Below the pieces are notes generated by a model that saw only the letters and a program-made list of their open reading frames with translations, was not told the origin of the DNA and did not search any database. A stretch of DNA of 64,000 nt, taken from positions 1-64,000 of the forward strand of contig PEAD01000002.1 of assembly GCA_002753335.1 (NCBI GenBank), written 5' to 3'. Source of the stretch: Nitrospirae bacterium MYbin3 (GTDB lineage Bacteria > Nitrospirota > Thermodesulfovibrionia > Thermodesulfovibrionales > Dissulfurispiraceae). Of the stretch, positions 53,970 through 62,936 are shown one piece after another. Each line of letters opens with the position of its first letter. Position 1 is the first letter of the stretch. The position numbers and the translations under genes were made by a program.

Positions 53970-54701
53970 CTATTTTGAAGAACCGTATTTTTTTCTGACC
54001 TCTTTTATTTTTCCGCACGAATAATCTCCTTCAGGACAAGGCGCGTAGAGACATCCGGGCCCTGCCTTCTGAAATATTACGGGAGAAGTTTTCTTGGCAA
54101 GTTTAAGCATTTCTTCGGCCATCCGCCTTATCTCCCACTGTGCTCGGTTACAGCACCTCTGCCTGAAAAAATGCAGCAATTCTCGTGCATTCATGGTGAC
54201 TATTATCTTTGTTTCGGCCGCATTTGGCAGGACAAAACGCGCGTCCTGATTTGCAGACTCCCCCTTGACGCCTTTTTCGTTGAGTTTTGCGACGAGCTGA
54301 CTGTATGCCATTTGCGCTTCGTTCATAAGTCCAATAAAAAGCTTTTTTAGTTCTTTGTCCTCCCCGATTATGGGCGGCACAATATAATCAAAGCCCGACT
54401 CTTCGCTCACATATCTCTGTGACTGTTGGCTGTATGAAGCGAGTCTGTGGCGGACAAGCTGGTGGGAGCAAGCCCTGGATATGCCTTCAACAGCGAAGGT
54501 GAATGAAGCGTGTTCTATAGGACTCATATGCCCCATCTTCATCAGCTTTTCGACAAAGGCAAGCTGGTCCTTTGCTTCTATTTTGCCCTTGAGGTTTTCG
54601 ATATCGGAATGACTGTAGCAGAGCTTTGCGGCCATGGCCACAGTCTCTTCCGGAGCAGGCGTGTGCTTGAGCAGTATTACCTTGAGTTTGGCTTCAGACA
54701 T
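53970..54701 (-). CDS. thyX: Flavin-dependent thymidylate synthase ThyX
   Basis: A 243-residue FAD enzyme making dTMP from dUMP. The ThyX motif RHRLASYSQQSQR (RHRx7S; the Asn in the more common RHRxxSxN is Ser) and the C-terminal MNARELLHFFRQRCCNRAQWEIR fit the family. It overlaps the stop of hisB by one base (TAATG). Confidence 0.93.
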   Translation of the reverse strand: MSEAKLKVILLKHTPAPEETVAMAAKLCYSHSDIENLKGKIEAKDQLAFVEKLMKMGHMSPIEHASFTFAVEGISRACSHQLVRHRLASYSQQSQRYVSEESGFDYIVPPIIGEDKELKKLFIGLMNEAQMAYSQLVAKLNEKGVKGESANQDARFVLPNAAETKIIVTMNARELLHFFRQRCCNRAQWEIRRMAEEMLKLAKKTSPVIFQKAGPGCLYAPCPEGDYSCGKIKEVRKKYGSSK

Positions 54702-55285
54702 TACAGCTTTCCTTTTGTTGTTGGGACGCCTTTCATGCGAGGGTCTATGGACACAGCTTCTCTCAATGCCCTGCCGAAGGCCTTGAATATTGCCTCGAAA
54801 ATGTGGTGAATATCACGGCCGTAGCTGACAGTTATATGCAGGTTCATCATAGCATGGTTTGTGAATGACCTGAAGAAATCCTCAAAGAGCGAGATTTCAA
54901 GCCCTCTCAGTGTGTGCATTGTCGGCTCCACGTTATAGATAAGATAAGGTCTGCCGCTCAGGTCTATAGCAACCTGCGCAAGGCTCTCATCCATAGGCAC
55001 AACCGCCGCCCCGTATCTTGTTATGCCTTTTTTGTCACCGAGAGCTTTCTTCAGGGCCTCACCCATAGTTATGCCCAAGTCCTCCATAAGGTGATGGTAG
55101 TCTATTTCAATGTCGCCTTTTGCTGCCACACGCAGGTCAATAAGCCCGTGAAAAGAAAACAGGTTTAGCATGTGGTCAAGGAACGGTATCGAGGTGCTTA
55201 TATCGGCTGTGCCTTTGCCGTCAAGCGAAAGCTCCACAGAAATTTCGGTCTCCTTTGTTTTTCTCTCAAGCGTTGCAGTTCTCAT
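54701..55285 (-). CDS. hisB: Imidazoleglycerol-phosphate dehydratase
   Basis: A 194-residue monofunctional dehydratase of histidine synthesis. Conserved metal-binding motifs: FLDHMLNLFSFHGLIDL, DYHHLMEDLGI, and DIHHIFEAIFKAFGRAL. No phosphatase domain is fused. It overlaps hisC by 4 bp (ATGA) and precedes thyX. Other his genes are elsewhere. Confidence 0.95.
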   Translation of the reverse strand: MRTATLERKTKETEISVELSLDGKGTADISTSIPFLDHMLNLFSFHGLIDLRVAAKGDIEIDYHHLMEDLGITMGEALKKALGDKKGITRYGAAVVPMDESLAQVAIDLSGRPYLIYNVEPTMHTLRGLEISLFEDFFRSFTNHAMMNLHITVSYGRDIHHIFEAIFKAFGRALREAVSIDPRMKGVPTTKGKL

Positions 55286-56322
55286 ATATTCCTCCTCAAG
55301 GCTCTTTCGAGCGACTTTATGAACATATTATTTTCATCAGGGGTGCCGACGGTAACGCGCAGCGAGTTTTTTACAACACCCGAAAGATTTCTCACAAGCA
55401 CTCCGGATTTCAAAAGTTTCTTGTATATCAAATCCGCGTTTTCAACTGCGAATAGTATGAAGTTGGCTTCAGAAGGATAAGGGGTGACCCCTTTCATTTC
55501 GGCCAGCACCTTTGTCAGTCTATCTCTTTCTGTTGAAATTGACTTGACCGCACAGATTATAGCTTTTTTCTGTTTGAATGCATCAAGTGCGATTGCCTGA
55601 GATATTGAGTTCAGATTGAACGGGAGTCTTACCTTGTTGACCTCGTCTATCAATAGTCTATCTGCAATCATAAAACCTGTTCTCAGTGCAGCTAAGCCTA
55701 TCTTGCTGAGCGTACGCATTATTGCAAGGTTTGCGTAATCGTTCAGAAAGGGCAAGAAGCCCTGCTCGCTCGCAAAAGGCTGATATGCCTCATCAACGAT
55801 AACAATATTTCTTGAGGCCTCGATTATCTTCAGAATCCGGTCGGCCGAAAAGCAGTTGCCTGTAGGATTGTTTGGAGAACTTAGGAATATGAGCTTGGGC
55901 TTGTATTTCTTTATGGCTGCAATCATTTTATCGGTGTCAATATCAAACTCTTTGTCGAGAGGAATGCCTATAAATTTTTCACCTAGCGCCTGAGATATTA
56001 TGGCGTACATCGAAAATGTCGGCACAGGAGCAAGCACCGGCCCGCCAAAGGTTATTATGAGGTAGTAAATCAGCTCATCAGAGCCGTTGCCCAAAAGTAT
56101 ATTTTCCTTGTTTATCCCCAAATCCTTTGCAATAGCTGTTTTCAGAAGATTGGCATCAGGGTCCGGATAGCGGTTGAGTTTTTCTAGAATTTCAGGGGAT
56201 AGTTTGGAATTGATGCAATAAGGGCTTTCATTCGCATCAAGCTTAACCGCACACGGTAATTCTTCCGCTTTATAAGGCTTGAGCGAGCGGATATTTTTTT
56301 TGGTCAGAACCGAGAAATCCAT
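55282..56322 (-). CDS. hisC: Histidinol-phosphate aminotransferase
   Basis: A 346-residue PLP aminotransferase: NGSDELIYYLI, SPNNPTGN, VDEAYQPF and the PLP-Lys region RTLSKIGLAALRTGF are conserved. It transfers the amino group to imidazole-acetol phosphate. First gene of a leftward unit. Its promoter shares a -35 hexamer with the divergent gene, and its predicted transcript starts at ATG 56322. Confidence 0.93.
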   Translation of the reverse strand: MDFSVLTKKNIRSLKPYKAEELPCAVKLDANESPYCINSKLSPEILEKLNRYPDPDANLLKTAIAKDLGINKENILLGNGSDELIYYLIITFGGPVLAPVPTFSMYAIISQALGEKFIGIPLDKEFDIDTDKMIAAIKKYKPKLIFLSSPNNPTGNCFSADRILKIIEASRNIVIVDEAYQPFASEQGFLPFLNDYANLAIMRTLSKIGLAALRTGFMIADRLLIDEVNKVRLPFNLNSISQAIALDAFKQKKAIICAVKSISTERDRLTKVLAEMKGVTPYPSEANFILFAVENADLIYKKLLKSGVLVRNLSGVVKNSLRVTVGTPDENNMFIKSLERALRRNI

Positions 56323-56327
56323 GCTTT

Positions 56328-56356
56328 ATATTATATTGACAGTCATGTGTTGTCAA
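56328..56356 (-). promoter_or_regulatory. Promoter of hisC
   Basis: On the minus strand TTGACA (56356-56351) is followed by TATAAT (56335-56330, 15-bp spacer) or TAATAT (56333-56328, 17-bp spacer). The start would fall at ATG 56322 (leaderless). Confidence 0.6.
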
Positions 56357-56378
56357 CGAAAAGCCTGTCGGTTATAAT
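56350..56378 (+). promoter_or_regulatory. Promoter of the inositol-monophosphatase-like gene
   Basis: TTGTCA (56350-56355), 17 bp, perfect TATAAT (56373-56378). Start codon ATG 56386 lies 8 nt past the -10 box. The -35 hexamer overlaps that of hisC by five bases on the opposite strand. Confidence 0.65.
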
Positions 56379-56385
56379 TAACACT

Positions 56386-57168
56386 ATGGAAATTCAAGAC
56401 CTTAGAGGTATAGGGAAGAGGCTTTTTGCCGGAATCGGCAGAACGAGGCTGCGCCCTTTTGAATCAGTATCAATCGGCAAGGGGGCTGGAGGGGACAAAA
56501 CTTTTCCGATCGATAAACAGGCCGAAGACATAATAATAGCAGGGCTTGAATCGCTTAATGAGCCTTTGAGCATAGTCTCGGAAGAGGCAGGCATCAAGGA
56601 GATAAAAGGCGGTGGAGCGAGGGTTCTCATTGATCCGATAGACGGCAGTAAAAATGCGATAAGCGGCGTGCCTTTTTATTGTTCATCCATCGCTGTTGCG
56701 GACGGCAATAGGGTTGGAAATGTTTTTATGTCGTATGTTATCAATCTGCTTACGGGCGATGAGTTCTGGGCAGAAAGGGGCAAGGGCGCTTACTTCAATG
56801 GTATTAGGATTGCAACACAAAAAGATGATATTTTTTATTTCATCGCATACGAGGCGCAGATTCCGAAAAGAGATATCCCCATTATTACAAAGCTGCTTGG
56901 AGAAGCAAGAAGGGCAAGATGCTTCGGTTCTATGGCCCTTGACCTTGCATATCTCGCATATGGTTCTGTGAGTGTATTTGTAATGCCTGAGCCTTCGCGC
57001 AGTTTTGATTATGCTGGCGGCTGGCTTCTTGTAAAGGAGGCCGGCGGCATTATAACCGATACAAAAGGGAATTCTATAGACGATGAAGAGACCGGTTTGG
57101 GGCGAGGCGCCACGATACTTGCATCAGGGAATGCAGGCTTGCATGACAAGGCACTAAAGCTGCTTTAA
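56386..57168 (+). CDS. Inositol monophosphatase / FBPase-type phosphatase
   Basis: A 260-residue magnesium-dependent sugar or inositol phosphatase. Metal-binding motifs: SEEAG (first Glu), DPIDGSKNAI (WIDPIDGT box) and SFDYAGGWLLVKEAGG at the C-terminus. Like archaeal-type IMPase/FBPase enzymes it may act on inositol phosphate, fructose bisphosphate or NADP. Its presence fits the inositol synthesis genes at 5.4-7.1 kb. ATG 56386 is chosen by the promoter; a longer frame starts at 56347. Confidence 0.85.
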   Translation: MEIQDLRGIGKRLFAGIGRTRLRPFESVSIGKGAGGDKTFPIDKQAEDIIIAGLESLNEPLSIVSEEAGIKEIKGGGARVLIDPIDGSKNAISGVPFYCSSIAVADGNRVGNVFMSYVINLLTGDEFWAERGKGAYFNGIRIATQKDDIFYFIAYEAQIPKRDIPIITKLLGEARRARCFGSMALDLAYLAYGSVSVFVMPEPSRSFDYAGGWLLVKEAGGIITDTKGNSIDDEETGLGRGATILASGNAGLHDKALKLL

Positions 57169-57184
57169 TATACAGCGGATGAAA

Positions 57185-57260
57185 TGGGGTGGGCGACGGG
57201 GATTGAACCCGCAACCACTGGAGCCACAGTCCAGTGCTCTGCCATTGAGCTACGCCCACC
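57185..57260 (-). tRNA. tRNA-His (anticodon GTG)
   Basis: Minus strand, 57260 to 57185. The acceptor GTGGGCG pairs with CGCCCAC; an extra 5' G (G-1, from c57260) faces discriminator C, the tRNA-His hallmark. The anticodon stem-loop CTGGACTGTGGCTCCAG reads GTG. CCA is encoded at 57187-57185. Confidence 0.93.
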
Positions 57261-57274
57261 GTGTGAAGCGCTTT

Positions 57275-57351
<77 letters not shown>

Positions 57352-57384
57352 TTGCACGCCGGGAATCCAAAACATCAGGAGCGG

Positions 57385-57464
<80 letters not shown>

Positions 57465-57472
57465 AAACGATT

Positions 57473-57502
57473 AGATTAATAGAATATTTGAAAAAATGTC
57501 AA
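57473..57502 (-). promoter_or_regulatory. Promoter of the tRNA-Pro/Arg/His cluster
   Basis: On the minus strand a perfect TTGACA (57502-57497), 18 bp, TAATCT (57478-57473), ending 9 bases before tRNA-Pro. Confidence 0.55.
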
Positions 57503-57535
57503 TTTAATATGATTTGCCGGCTCTGATTGCAGGGG

Positions 57536-57563
57536 TTGACAATGCATGGAAAGCGGGTATAAG
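57536..57563 (+). promoter_or_regulatory. Promoter of the three-haem cytochrome
   Basis: TTGACA (57536-57541), 16 bp, TATAAG (57558-57563). ATG 57574 is 11 nt past the -10 box; no ribosome site is seen, so the leader is at most about 4 nt. Confidence 0.6.
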
Positions 57564-57573
57564 TTAATACCAT

Positions 57574-57900
57574 ATGAGCAATGTAAAGTATTTGACCTGT
57601 CTATTCATTGGCATAACAGCTATATGTATCACTGCATCAAGTGTTCAGGCTGTGCCTCCCGGAAAAATAATTGATTGGAAAAGTCCTATGGGAAGGGTTG
57701 TTTTTGATGGCAAAAAGCATGCTGATAAAGGGCTTGAGTGTGGCAGGTGCCATCCGGCTATATTTGAGCAGAAAAAAGGAGCGGACAATTTCAGGATGAC
57801 CGACATAAAGATCAGAAAATTCTGCGGAGAGTGTCATAATGGAACAGATGCTTTCAGCGCAACCGAAGGGCATAACTGCAAAAGGTGCCACAAAAAATAG
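57574..57900 (+). CDS. Three-haem cytochrome c (c7/c3 type)
   Basis: A 108-residue periplasmic protein: signal peptide (cleavage after SSVQA at about residue 26), then CGRCH, CGECH and CKRCH. Three CXXCH motifs, three spaced His residues (KKHADKG, EGHNC) and length match c7-type cytochromes, which carry electrons in metal- or sulphur-reducing anaerobes. Convergent with the diguanylate cyclase gene. Confidence 0.87.
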   Translation: MSNVKYLTCLFIGITAICITASSVQAVPPGKIIDWKSPMGRVVFDGKKHADKGLECGRCHPAIFEQKKGADNFRMTDIKIRKFCGECHNGTDAFSATEGHNCKRCHKK

Positions 57901-57906
57901 TCTTTG

Positions 57907-59121
57907 CTACGTCAATGAAATTCTGTCTCTGCCTGCCTGTTTTGATTTGTAAAGCCCCTCATCAGCCCTGTTGATAGCCGAATTAAGCTCTTCATTGCCC
58001 ACGGTGCAGGTTGCACCTAAACTGAGCGTTACTTTGCACTGACCGACACTTTTTTCTCTAACCGCGTTCCATATTCTCTCGGCTACCAGTTTAGTTTCTT
58101 CTATGCTGGAGTTGGGAAGCAGGATAAGAAACTCTTCTCCTCCATAGCGTCCCACCATATCGTACTTGCGCACAGATGTTTTAATTCTATGCGCAACTTC
58201 TTTTAGAACTTCATCACCAGTTAAATGTCCATAATTATCGTTTATTTTTTTGAAGTAATCGATATCAGCCATTATAAGCCCCATCGACGGCACTTTTTTG
58301 CGCGTTACGCGGTCGAACTCCTCTTCCACCCGCAATATCATATAGCGCCTGTTATAAAGCTTGGTAAGCCCATCCGTAATCGCCATAAGGTGAAGTTCTT
58401 CCTGCGTTTTCGAGAGCTGTCCTGTTATGCGGGACATCAGAAAATACAGTACCCCGAAGACAAAAACAAGAACAACAGAAAGTACTACGACCGAATAGGT
58501 GACAACTTTTCTTATTTCTTGATACGAATGGGTTACATCGATATAGACTTCGAAACTCCCAACTATGTCGTGGTTATCGTCGATAATCGGCAGATATGTT
58601 TCGACCACATCAACTTCGTATCTTTTTTCTCCGACAAGGTCGAGCACAGAACCTTTCTGCACTATTTTGGAATCTGTCTGTCCTCTAAGCGCCTTTGCAA
58701 GCGCCTGGTTTGTTTTATCTGTTTTACCGATTATCGAGTGGTCTGTGCTGTAAACTATCTTGGTATCGGTGCTGAAGAACTTTATCTTGAACATGTTAAG
58801 AGGATGCAGGTATTTTTTCATCCGGTCGTCGAGCATCGCAAAGGCTTCTTCTTTTACATGGATTGTCGCTTTGCCCGAGGCGTCTGTTGATAGGAGGTAT
58901 TTGCGCTCCTGATCAAAAATTGTATATGCGATTCTTATAGCGTTATCTTCGGCATTTCTGATTATGTAGTCGTAATTGATTTTGTAAAGACCTATTCCGA
59001 CCAATAGTAGTATAGTAGCAATAGAAAAAATGGAAAATAAGGTAAAGAGCTTCAGTACGTATTTGGGATTCTTTTTTACATGCTTTAATGCATTTATTAT
59101 TAAGCCTGCGTCTTTGATCAC
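57907..59121 (-). CDS. Membrane diguanylate cyclase (GGDEF)
   Basis: A 404-residue c-di-GMP synthase: helix 1 (about residues 25-47), periplasmic sensor (about 48-200), helix 2 (about 201-222), then the GGDEF domain with active site RYGGEEFLILLP. The inhibitory RxxD (RKYD) lies five residues ahead, so product inhibition is likely. I start at GTG 59121, which follows AGGAGGT by 10 nt; an ATG at 59151 lacks a ribosome site. PilZ and HD-GYP proteins elsewhere in the window complete the c-di-GMP circuit. Confidence 0.88.
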   Translation of the reverse strand: MIKDAGLIINALKHVKKNPKYVLKLFTLFSIFSIATILLLVGIGLYKINYDYIIRNAEDNAIRIAYTIFDQERKYLLSTDASGKATIHVKEEAFAMLDDRMKKYLHPLNMFKIKFFSTDTKIVYSTDHSIIGKTDKTNQALAKALRGQTDSKIVQKGSVLDLVGEKRYEVDVVETYLPIIDDNHDIVGSFEVYIDVTHSYQEIRKVVTYSVVVLSVVLVFVFGVLYFLMSRITGQLSKTQEELHLMAITDGLTKLYNRRYMILRVEEEFDRVTRKKVPSMGLIMADIDYFKKINDNYGHLTGDEVLKEVAHRIKTSVRKYDMVGRYGGEEFLILLPNSSIEETKLVAERIWNAVREKSVGQCKVTLSLGATCTVGNEELNSAINRADEGLYKSKQAGRDRISLT

Positions 59122-59215
59122 AACCCTTTTTACCTCCTGCCCGCGAGTCATGATTTGGGTTCAATTATGATACCTGAATTCGTATAAAAAAACATATACA
59201 ATGCAACTATTATTA

Positions 59216-59245
59216 TTGACACGGAAAAGACTAAACCCTTATTAT
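59216..59245 (+). promoter_or_regulatory. Promoter of dppD
   Basis: TTGACA (59216-59221), 18 bp, TATTAT (59240-59245). ATG 59252 is 7 nt past the -10 box, no ribosome site: predicted leaderless. Confidence 0.6.
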
Positions 59246-59251
59246 GCTTTC

Positions 59252-60214
59252 ATGTCCGAGCTTTTAAAAATCAGAGGCCTTTCGATTTCTTTCGTGTTAG
59301 GCAGGGGACTTACAAATGCTGTATCTGCGCTGTCTTTTGCTATAAACGAAAGTGAAGTTTTTGGACTGGCGGGTGAAAGCGGCTGTGGCAAGAGCTTAAC
59401 AGCCTTGTCAGTTTTAGGAATTCTGCCTCCCAGCGCTGTTGCCGAAGGGCAAATATTGTTCAAAGAAAAAAATCTGCTTGCGCTAAAAGAGGCCCAGATG
59501 CGGGGCATAAGAGGCAAAGATATATCGATGGTTTTTCAGGAGCCGATGACGTCGTTGAATCCTGTATTGACGGTAGGCTACCAGATAGCCGAAACTCTTA
59601 CAACCCACTACAATATGTCCAAGCGCGAAGCTATGGATAAGGCGGTGGAGCTGCTCAAGGCTGTTAAGATACCTTCTCCAGAGCTTAGAGTAAAAGATTA
59701 TCCGCACCAGATCTCGGGCGGGATGCGCCAGCGTGTTATGATCGCTATGGCCATAGCCTGCAACCCTTCGCTGCTTATCGCTGATGAGCCTACAACAGCT
59801 CTCGATGTAACAATACAGGCGCAGATACTGGATCTGATTCAAGGGTTGAGAAGAGATCGGCATATGTCTGTACTGCTGATAACTCATGATTTGGGCATTA
59901 TTTCTGAGCAGGCAGACAGGGTTGCGATAATGTATGCGGGGAGGATCGTGGAACTGGCTGACACGCAAACAATATTTGATAATCCCATGCACCCTTATAC
60001 TCGGGGCCTTCTTGAATCTTTGCCGGTATCTAAGGGCAAAAACCTGAGGCCTATAAAGGGAGTAGTGCCTTCTCCAGGGTATCTGCCGCAGGGCTGCAAG
60101 TTTTCGGACCGCTGCGGAATGGCGATTGCCGCGTGTTCAGAAAAAGAGCCGGAACTAATAAGCATTTCTGAAAAACAATCAGTGCGATGCATAGTAACCA
60201 CAGGTAAAGCATGA
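59252..60214 (+). CDS. dppD: Dipeptide/oligopeptide ABC transporter ATP-binding protein
   Basis: A 320-residue ATPase: Walker [16 protein letters not shown]-loop [12 protein letters not shown], signature [14 protein letters not shown], Walker [14 protein letters not shown], and the C-terminal oligopeptide-transporter domain with [10 protein letters not shown] (a cysteine pair). It overlaps dppF by 4 bp. The permeases and binding protein are not in the window, so they are encoded elsewhere or upstream in another locus. Confidence 0.92.
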   Translation: MSELLKIRGLSISFVLGRGLTNAVSALSFAINESEVFGLAGESGCGKSLTALSVLGILPPSAVAEGQILFKEKNLLALKEAQMRGIRGKDISMVFQEPMTSLNPVLTVGYQIAETLTTHYNMSKREAMDKAVELLKAVKIPSPELRVKDYPHQISGGMRQRVMIAMAIACNPSLLIADEPTTALDVTIQAQILDLIQGLRRDRHMSVLLITHDLGIISEQADRVAIMYAGRIVELADTQTIFDNPMHPYTRGLLESLPVSKGKNLRPIKGVVPSPGYLPQGCKFSDRCGMAIAACSEKEPELISISEKQSVRCIVTTGKA

Positions 60215-61191
60215 ATACAGAACAAAACTTATTATCCGTTGAAACTCTAAAAAAATATTTTGAGCTGAAAAGCGGTTTCGGCAGCCCGAAGAAGTTTCTG
60301 AAAGCGGTTGACGGCGTGAGTTTTGATGTTAATGGAAATTCGGTCTTTGCGATAGTCGGCGAAAGCGGCTGCGGAAAAACAACCATTGCGCGGCTTTTAA
60401 TGAAGCTTCTTGATCCCACAGATGGCAGGATTATATTCAAAGGGCAGGATGTTTCAGCATTGAGAGGCGAGGCTTTGATGGGTTTCAGGCGCTCTGTGCA
60501 GATAGTTTTTCAGGACCCTTTTGCATCTTTGAACCCTCGCATGAGAATTGTGGATGCGCTTTCTGAGCCCTTTAAAATACATAAGCTCGCTCCCAAACAT
60601 GAAATAAAAGACAGGGTGACGGAGCTTCTTATGAAGGTCGGAATCACAGACGAGGCGCTTTACAGATATCCGCATGAGTTCAGCGGAGGACAGAGGCAGC
60701 GCATCTGCATAGCCAGAGCCCTTACGGTTTCACCAAGCCTGATAGTTGCGGATGAACCATTGTCGGCGCTCGATGTCTCGATACAGGCTCAGATACTCAA
60801 TCTGCTTCAGGATATTAAAAAGGAGACCGGCATAGCGCTTATTCTTATAAGCCATGATTTGCGGGTTGTCCATTATCTCAGCGATGAAGTGGCGGTAATG
60901 TATTTAGGCAGGATAGTTGAAAGGGCCAAGACAGAAGATATATTTAAAGAACCGCTTCATCCTTATACTCATCTGCTTCTTGCATCAGCTCCAGAAATAA
61001 GGCACGCAAAATCAGCAAATAGAATTCGTCCTGCTGAGCAGGGTGATGTGCCCAGCCCGGTTGATCTGCCGCAGGGATGCTCCTTCCATCCGCGCTGTTC
61101 GAAGAAACTGGCTATCTGCGATAAGATCGAACCTGTATTAAAAGAAAAAAATGGCAGGCATATAGCCTGCCATTTGTATAATTCCGAATAG
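60211..61191 (+). CDS. dppF: Dipeptide/oligopeptide ABC transporter ATP-binding protein
   Basis: A 326-residue partner ATPase: Walker [16 protein letters not shown]-loop VFQDPFASLNPR, signature FSGGQRQRICIARAL, Walker B LIVADEPLSALDV, C-terminal PQGCSFHPRC. Heterodimer with DppD. The end of the gene contains an 11-bp inverted repeat (61149-61175). Confidence 0.92.
   Translation: MNTEQNLLSVETLKKYFELKSGFGSPKKFLKAVDGVSFDVNGNSVFAIVGESGCGKTTIARLLMKLLDPTDGRIIFKGQDVSALRGEALMGFRRSVQIVFQDPFASLNPRMRIVDALSEPFKIHKLAPKHEIKDRVTELLMKVGITDEALYRYPHEFSGGQRQRICIARALTVSPSLIVADEPLSALDVSIQAQILNLLQDIKKETGIALILISHDLRVVHYLSDEVAVMYLGRIVERAKTEDIFKEPLHPYTHLLLASAPEIRHAKSANRIRPAEQGDVPSPVDLPQGCSFHPRCSKKLAICDKIEPVLKEKNGRHIACHLYNSE
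61149..61175. terminator. Hairpin at the dppF 3' end
   Basis: Perfect 11-bp arms (61149-61159 and 61165-61175) with a 5-nt loop lie within the last codons of dppF (NGRHIACHL). T-rich sequence appears only later (61196-61206). It could terminate or stabilise the dpp message, or end converging dapA transcripts. Confidence 0.5.
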
Positions 61192-61206
61192 CTGTTTGTT
61201 TTTTTT

Positions 61207-62082
61207 CTATTTCACAAATCCGTAAGCCTTGAGCACAGCCTTGAGCTTATCTCTATTTGCGGCCGACATCTCGCAGAGAGGCATCCTGAACTCTTCTTCT
61301 ATTTTGCCCATCAGTGCAAGCGCGGTTTTTACCGGTATCGGATTCGTCTCGATAAACATGGCGTTGTTTAAGGGCTCCAGCATATAGTGAAGCTCGCGTG
61401 CTTTCTTCATGTCCCCCTTTTCCCATGCATTGAAGATTCCAGCGCTTTCTTTTGGGGCCACGTTTGCTGTTACCGAAATTGAGCCTTTGCCTCCGAGCGC
61501 AAGCAAAGGAAGTGTTGTGAAGTCATCGCCCGAGATCACAGAAATCCTGTCGCCGCACAATCTCAATAGCTCGCTGGCCTGCTTCATATCACCGGTAGCC
61601 TCTTTAATGGCCACGATGTTTTTGAACTCAAGCAGCCGGGCAACTGTTGACGGAAGCATATTTACGGCGGTCCTTCCCGGCACATTGTAAAGTACTATCG
61701 GGAGATCTACCGCTTCGGCCACAATTTTGTAGTGCCTGTAAAGGCCTTCCTGAGTGGGCTTGTTGTAGTACGGGGTGACTAGCAGCGCGCCGTCAGCGCC
61801 GAGCTTCTTTGCTTTTTGGGTTAGAGTTACTGCTTCATCCGTGGAGTTTGCGCCTGTTCCGGCAATAACCGGTATGCGTTTATTGACAGCTTTTACCGCG
61901 ACTTCGATGACCCTGAAATGTTCGTCAAAGTCCAGAGTAGAGGCCTCGCCTGTTGTGCCGCAAGGAACGATTCCGTGCGTGCCTTGGCTAATATGCCATT
62001 CGATAAGTTCGCAGTAAGTCTTTTCGTCGAAAACGCCTTTTTTAAAGGGGGTAACTATTGCTACTATTGAACCTTTGAACAT
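61207..62082 (-). CDS. dapA: 4-hydroxy-tetrahydrodipicolinate synthase
   Basis: A 291-residue aldolase for lysine and peptidoglycan precursor synthesis. Catalytic Lys in IVAIKEATGD, Tyr in VLYNVPGRT, GTTGEASTL near residue 43. Start at ATG 62082, preceded by GGAGGT; a longer frame runs into dapF. Third gene of lysA-dapF-dapA. Confidence 0.95.
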   Translation of the reverse strand: MFKGSIVAIVTPFKKGVFDEKTYCELIEWHISQGTHGIVPCGTTGEASTLDFDEHFRVIEVAVKAVNKRIPVIAGTGANSTDEAVTLTQKAKKLGADGALLVTPYYNKPTQEGLYRHYKIVAEAVDLPIVLYNVPGRTAVNMLPSTVARLLEFKNIVAIKEATGDMKQASELLRLCGDRISVISGDDFTTLPLLALGGKGSISVTANVAPKESAGIFNAWEKGDMKKARELHYMLEPLNNAMFIETNPIPVKTALALMGKIEEEFRMPLCEMSAANRDKLKAVLKAYGFVK

Positions 62083-62101
62083 GTTATACCTCCGTCTATT
62101 T

Positions 62102-62935
62102 TTATTCTCTGATTTGCCCTTCAAAAACTTCAACTGCCGGACCGGTCATGTAAACATGATTGTTCGGCGCCCATTCTATGATCAAATCACCTCCAGAAAG
62201 ACTGACTGTAACCGTTTTATCAGAAAGCCCTTTCAACATTCCGGCAACCCCTGTTGCTGATGCCCCTGTGCCGCATGCGAGGGTTTGGCCTGAACCTCGC
62301 TCCCAAACTCTCATTACGAGCCTGTCTTTGCCCTTTGCATTCACAAACTCAATGTTGGCTTTATTAGGGAATATAGGATGGTTCTCTAAGAGGGGCCCAT
62401 ATTTTGATATTGGGAACTCTTCAAGGTCATCATCTATGAATATAACAGCGTGAGGATTTCCCATAGAAACAAATGTGGCTCTGAATCCTCTGTCTTCTAT
62501 CACCAGTGAATAATCTTTAACTGGGTATGCGATATCTTTTGCAACCGCAACCGGAATTTTAGAAGGTTCAAAAACAGGCTCTCCCATGTCAACTCTGACC
62601 ATATCGCCAGCCATTTCAGGTTTAATGATGCCTGCCAGTGTTTCTATGTTCAGAATTTTTTTCTCTGACAATTTCCGATCCCAGATATACTTTGCAAGGC
62701 AGCGTATGCCGTTGCCGCACATTTCAACCTCGCCGCCGTCCGCGTTATAAATAAGCATTTTGAAATCCGCTTTTTCTGACGGGTAGAGAAGGATAAGCTG
62801 GTCAGCCCCTATGCCAAAGCGTCGGTCGCAGAAAACAGCTGCAAATCTTGACGGGTCGCTCAGGGGATTCTCTAGGCAGTTGACAACGATAAAATCGTTG
62901 CCGAGACCGTGCATCTTTGTAAAAGCGATTTTCAT
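62102..62935 (-). CDS. dapF: Diaminopimelate epimerase
   Basis: A 277-residue epimerase converting LL- to meso-diaminopimelate. Two active-site cysteines: EMCGNGIRCLAKY and LACGTGASATG. MKIAFTKMHGLGNDFIVV at the N-terminus is typical and fixes the start at ATG 62935, one base after the lysA stop. Confidence 0.95.
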   Translation of the reverse strand: MKIAFTKMHGLGNDFIVVNCLENPLSDPSRFAAVFCDRRFGIGADQLILLYPSEKADFKMLIYNADGGEVEMCGNGIRCLAKYIWDRKLSEKKILNIETLAGIIKPEMAGDMVRVDMGEPVFEPSKIPVAVAKDIAYPVKDYSLVIEDRGFRATFVSMGNPHAVIFIDDDLEEFPISKYGPLLENHPIFPNKANIEFVNAKGKDRLVMRVWERGSGQTLACGTGASATGVAGMLKGLSDKTVTVSLSGGDLIIEWAPNNHVYMTGPAVEVFEGQIRE

Positions 62936-62936
62936 T

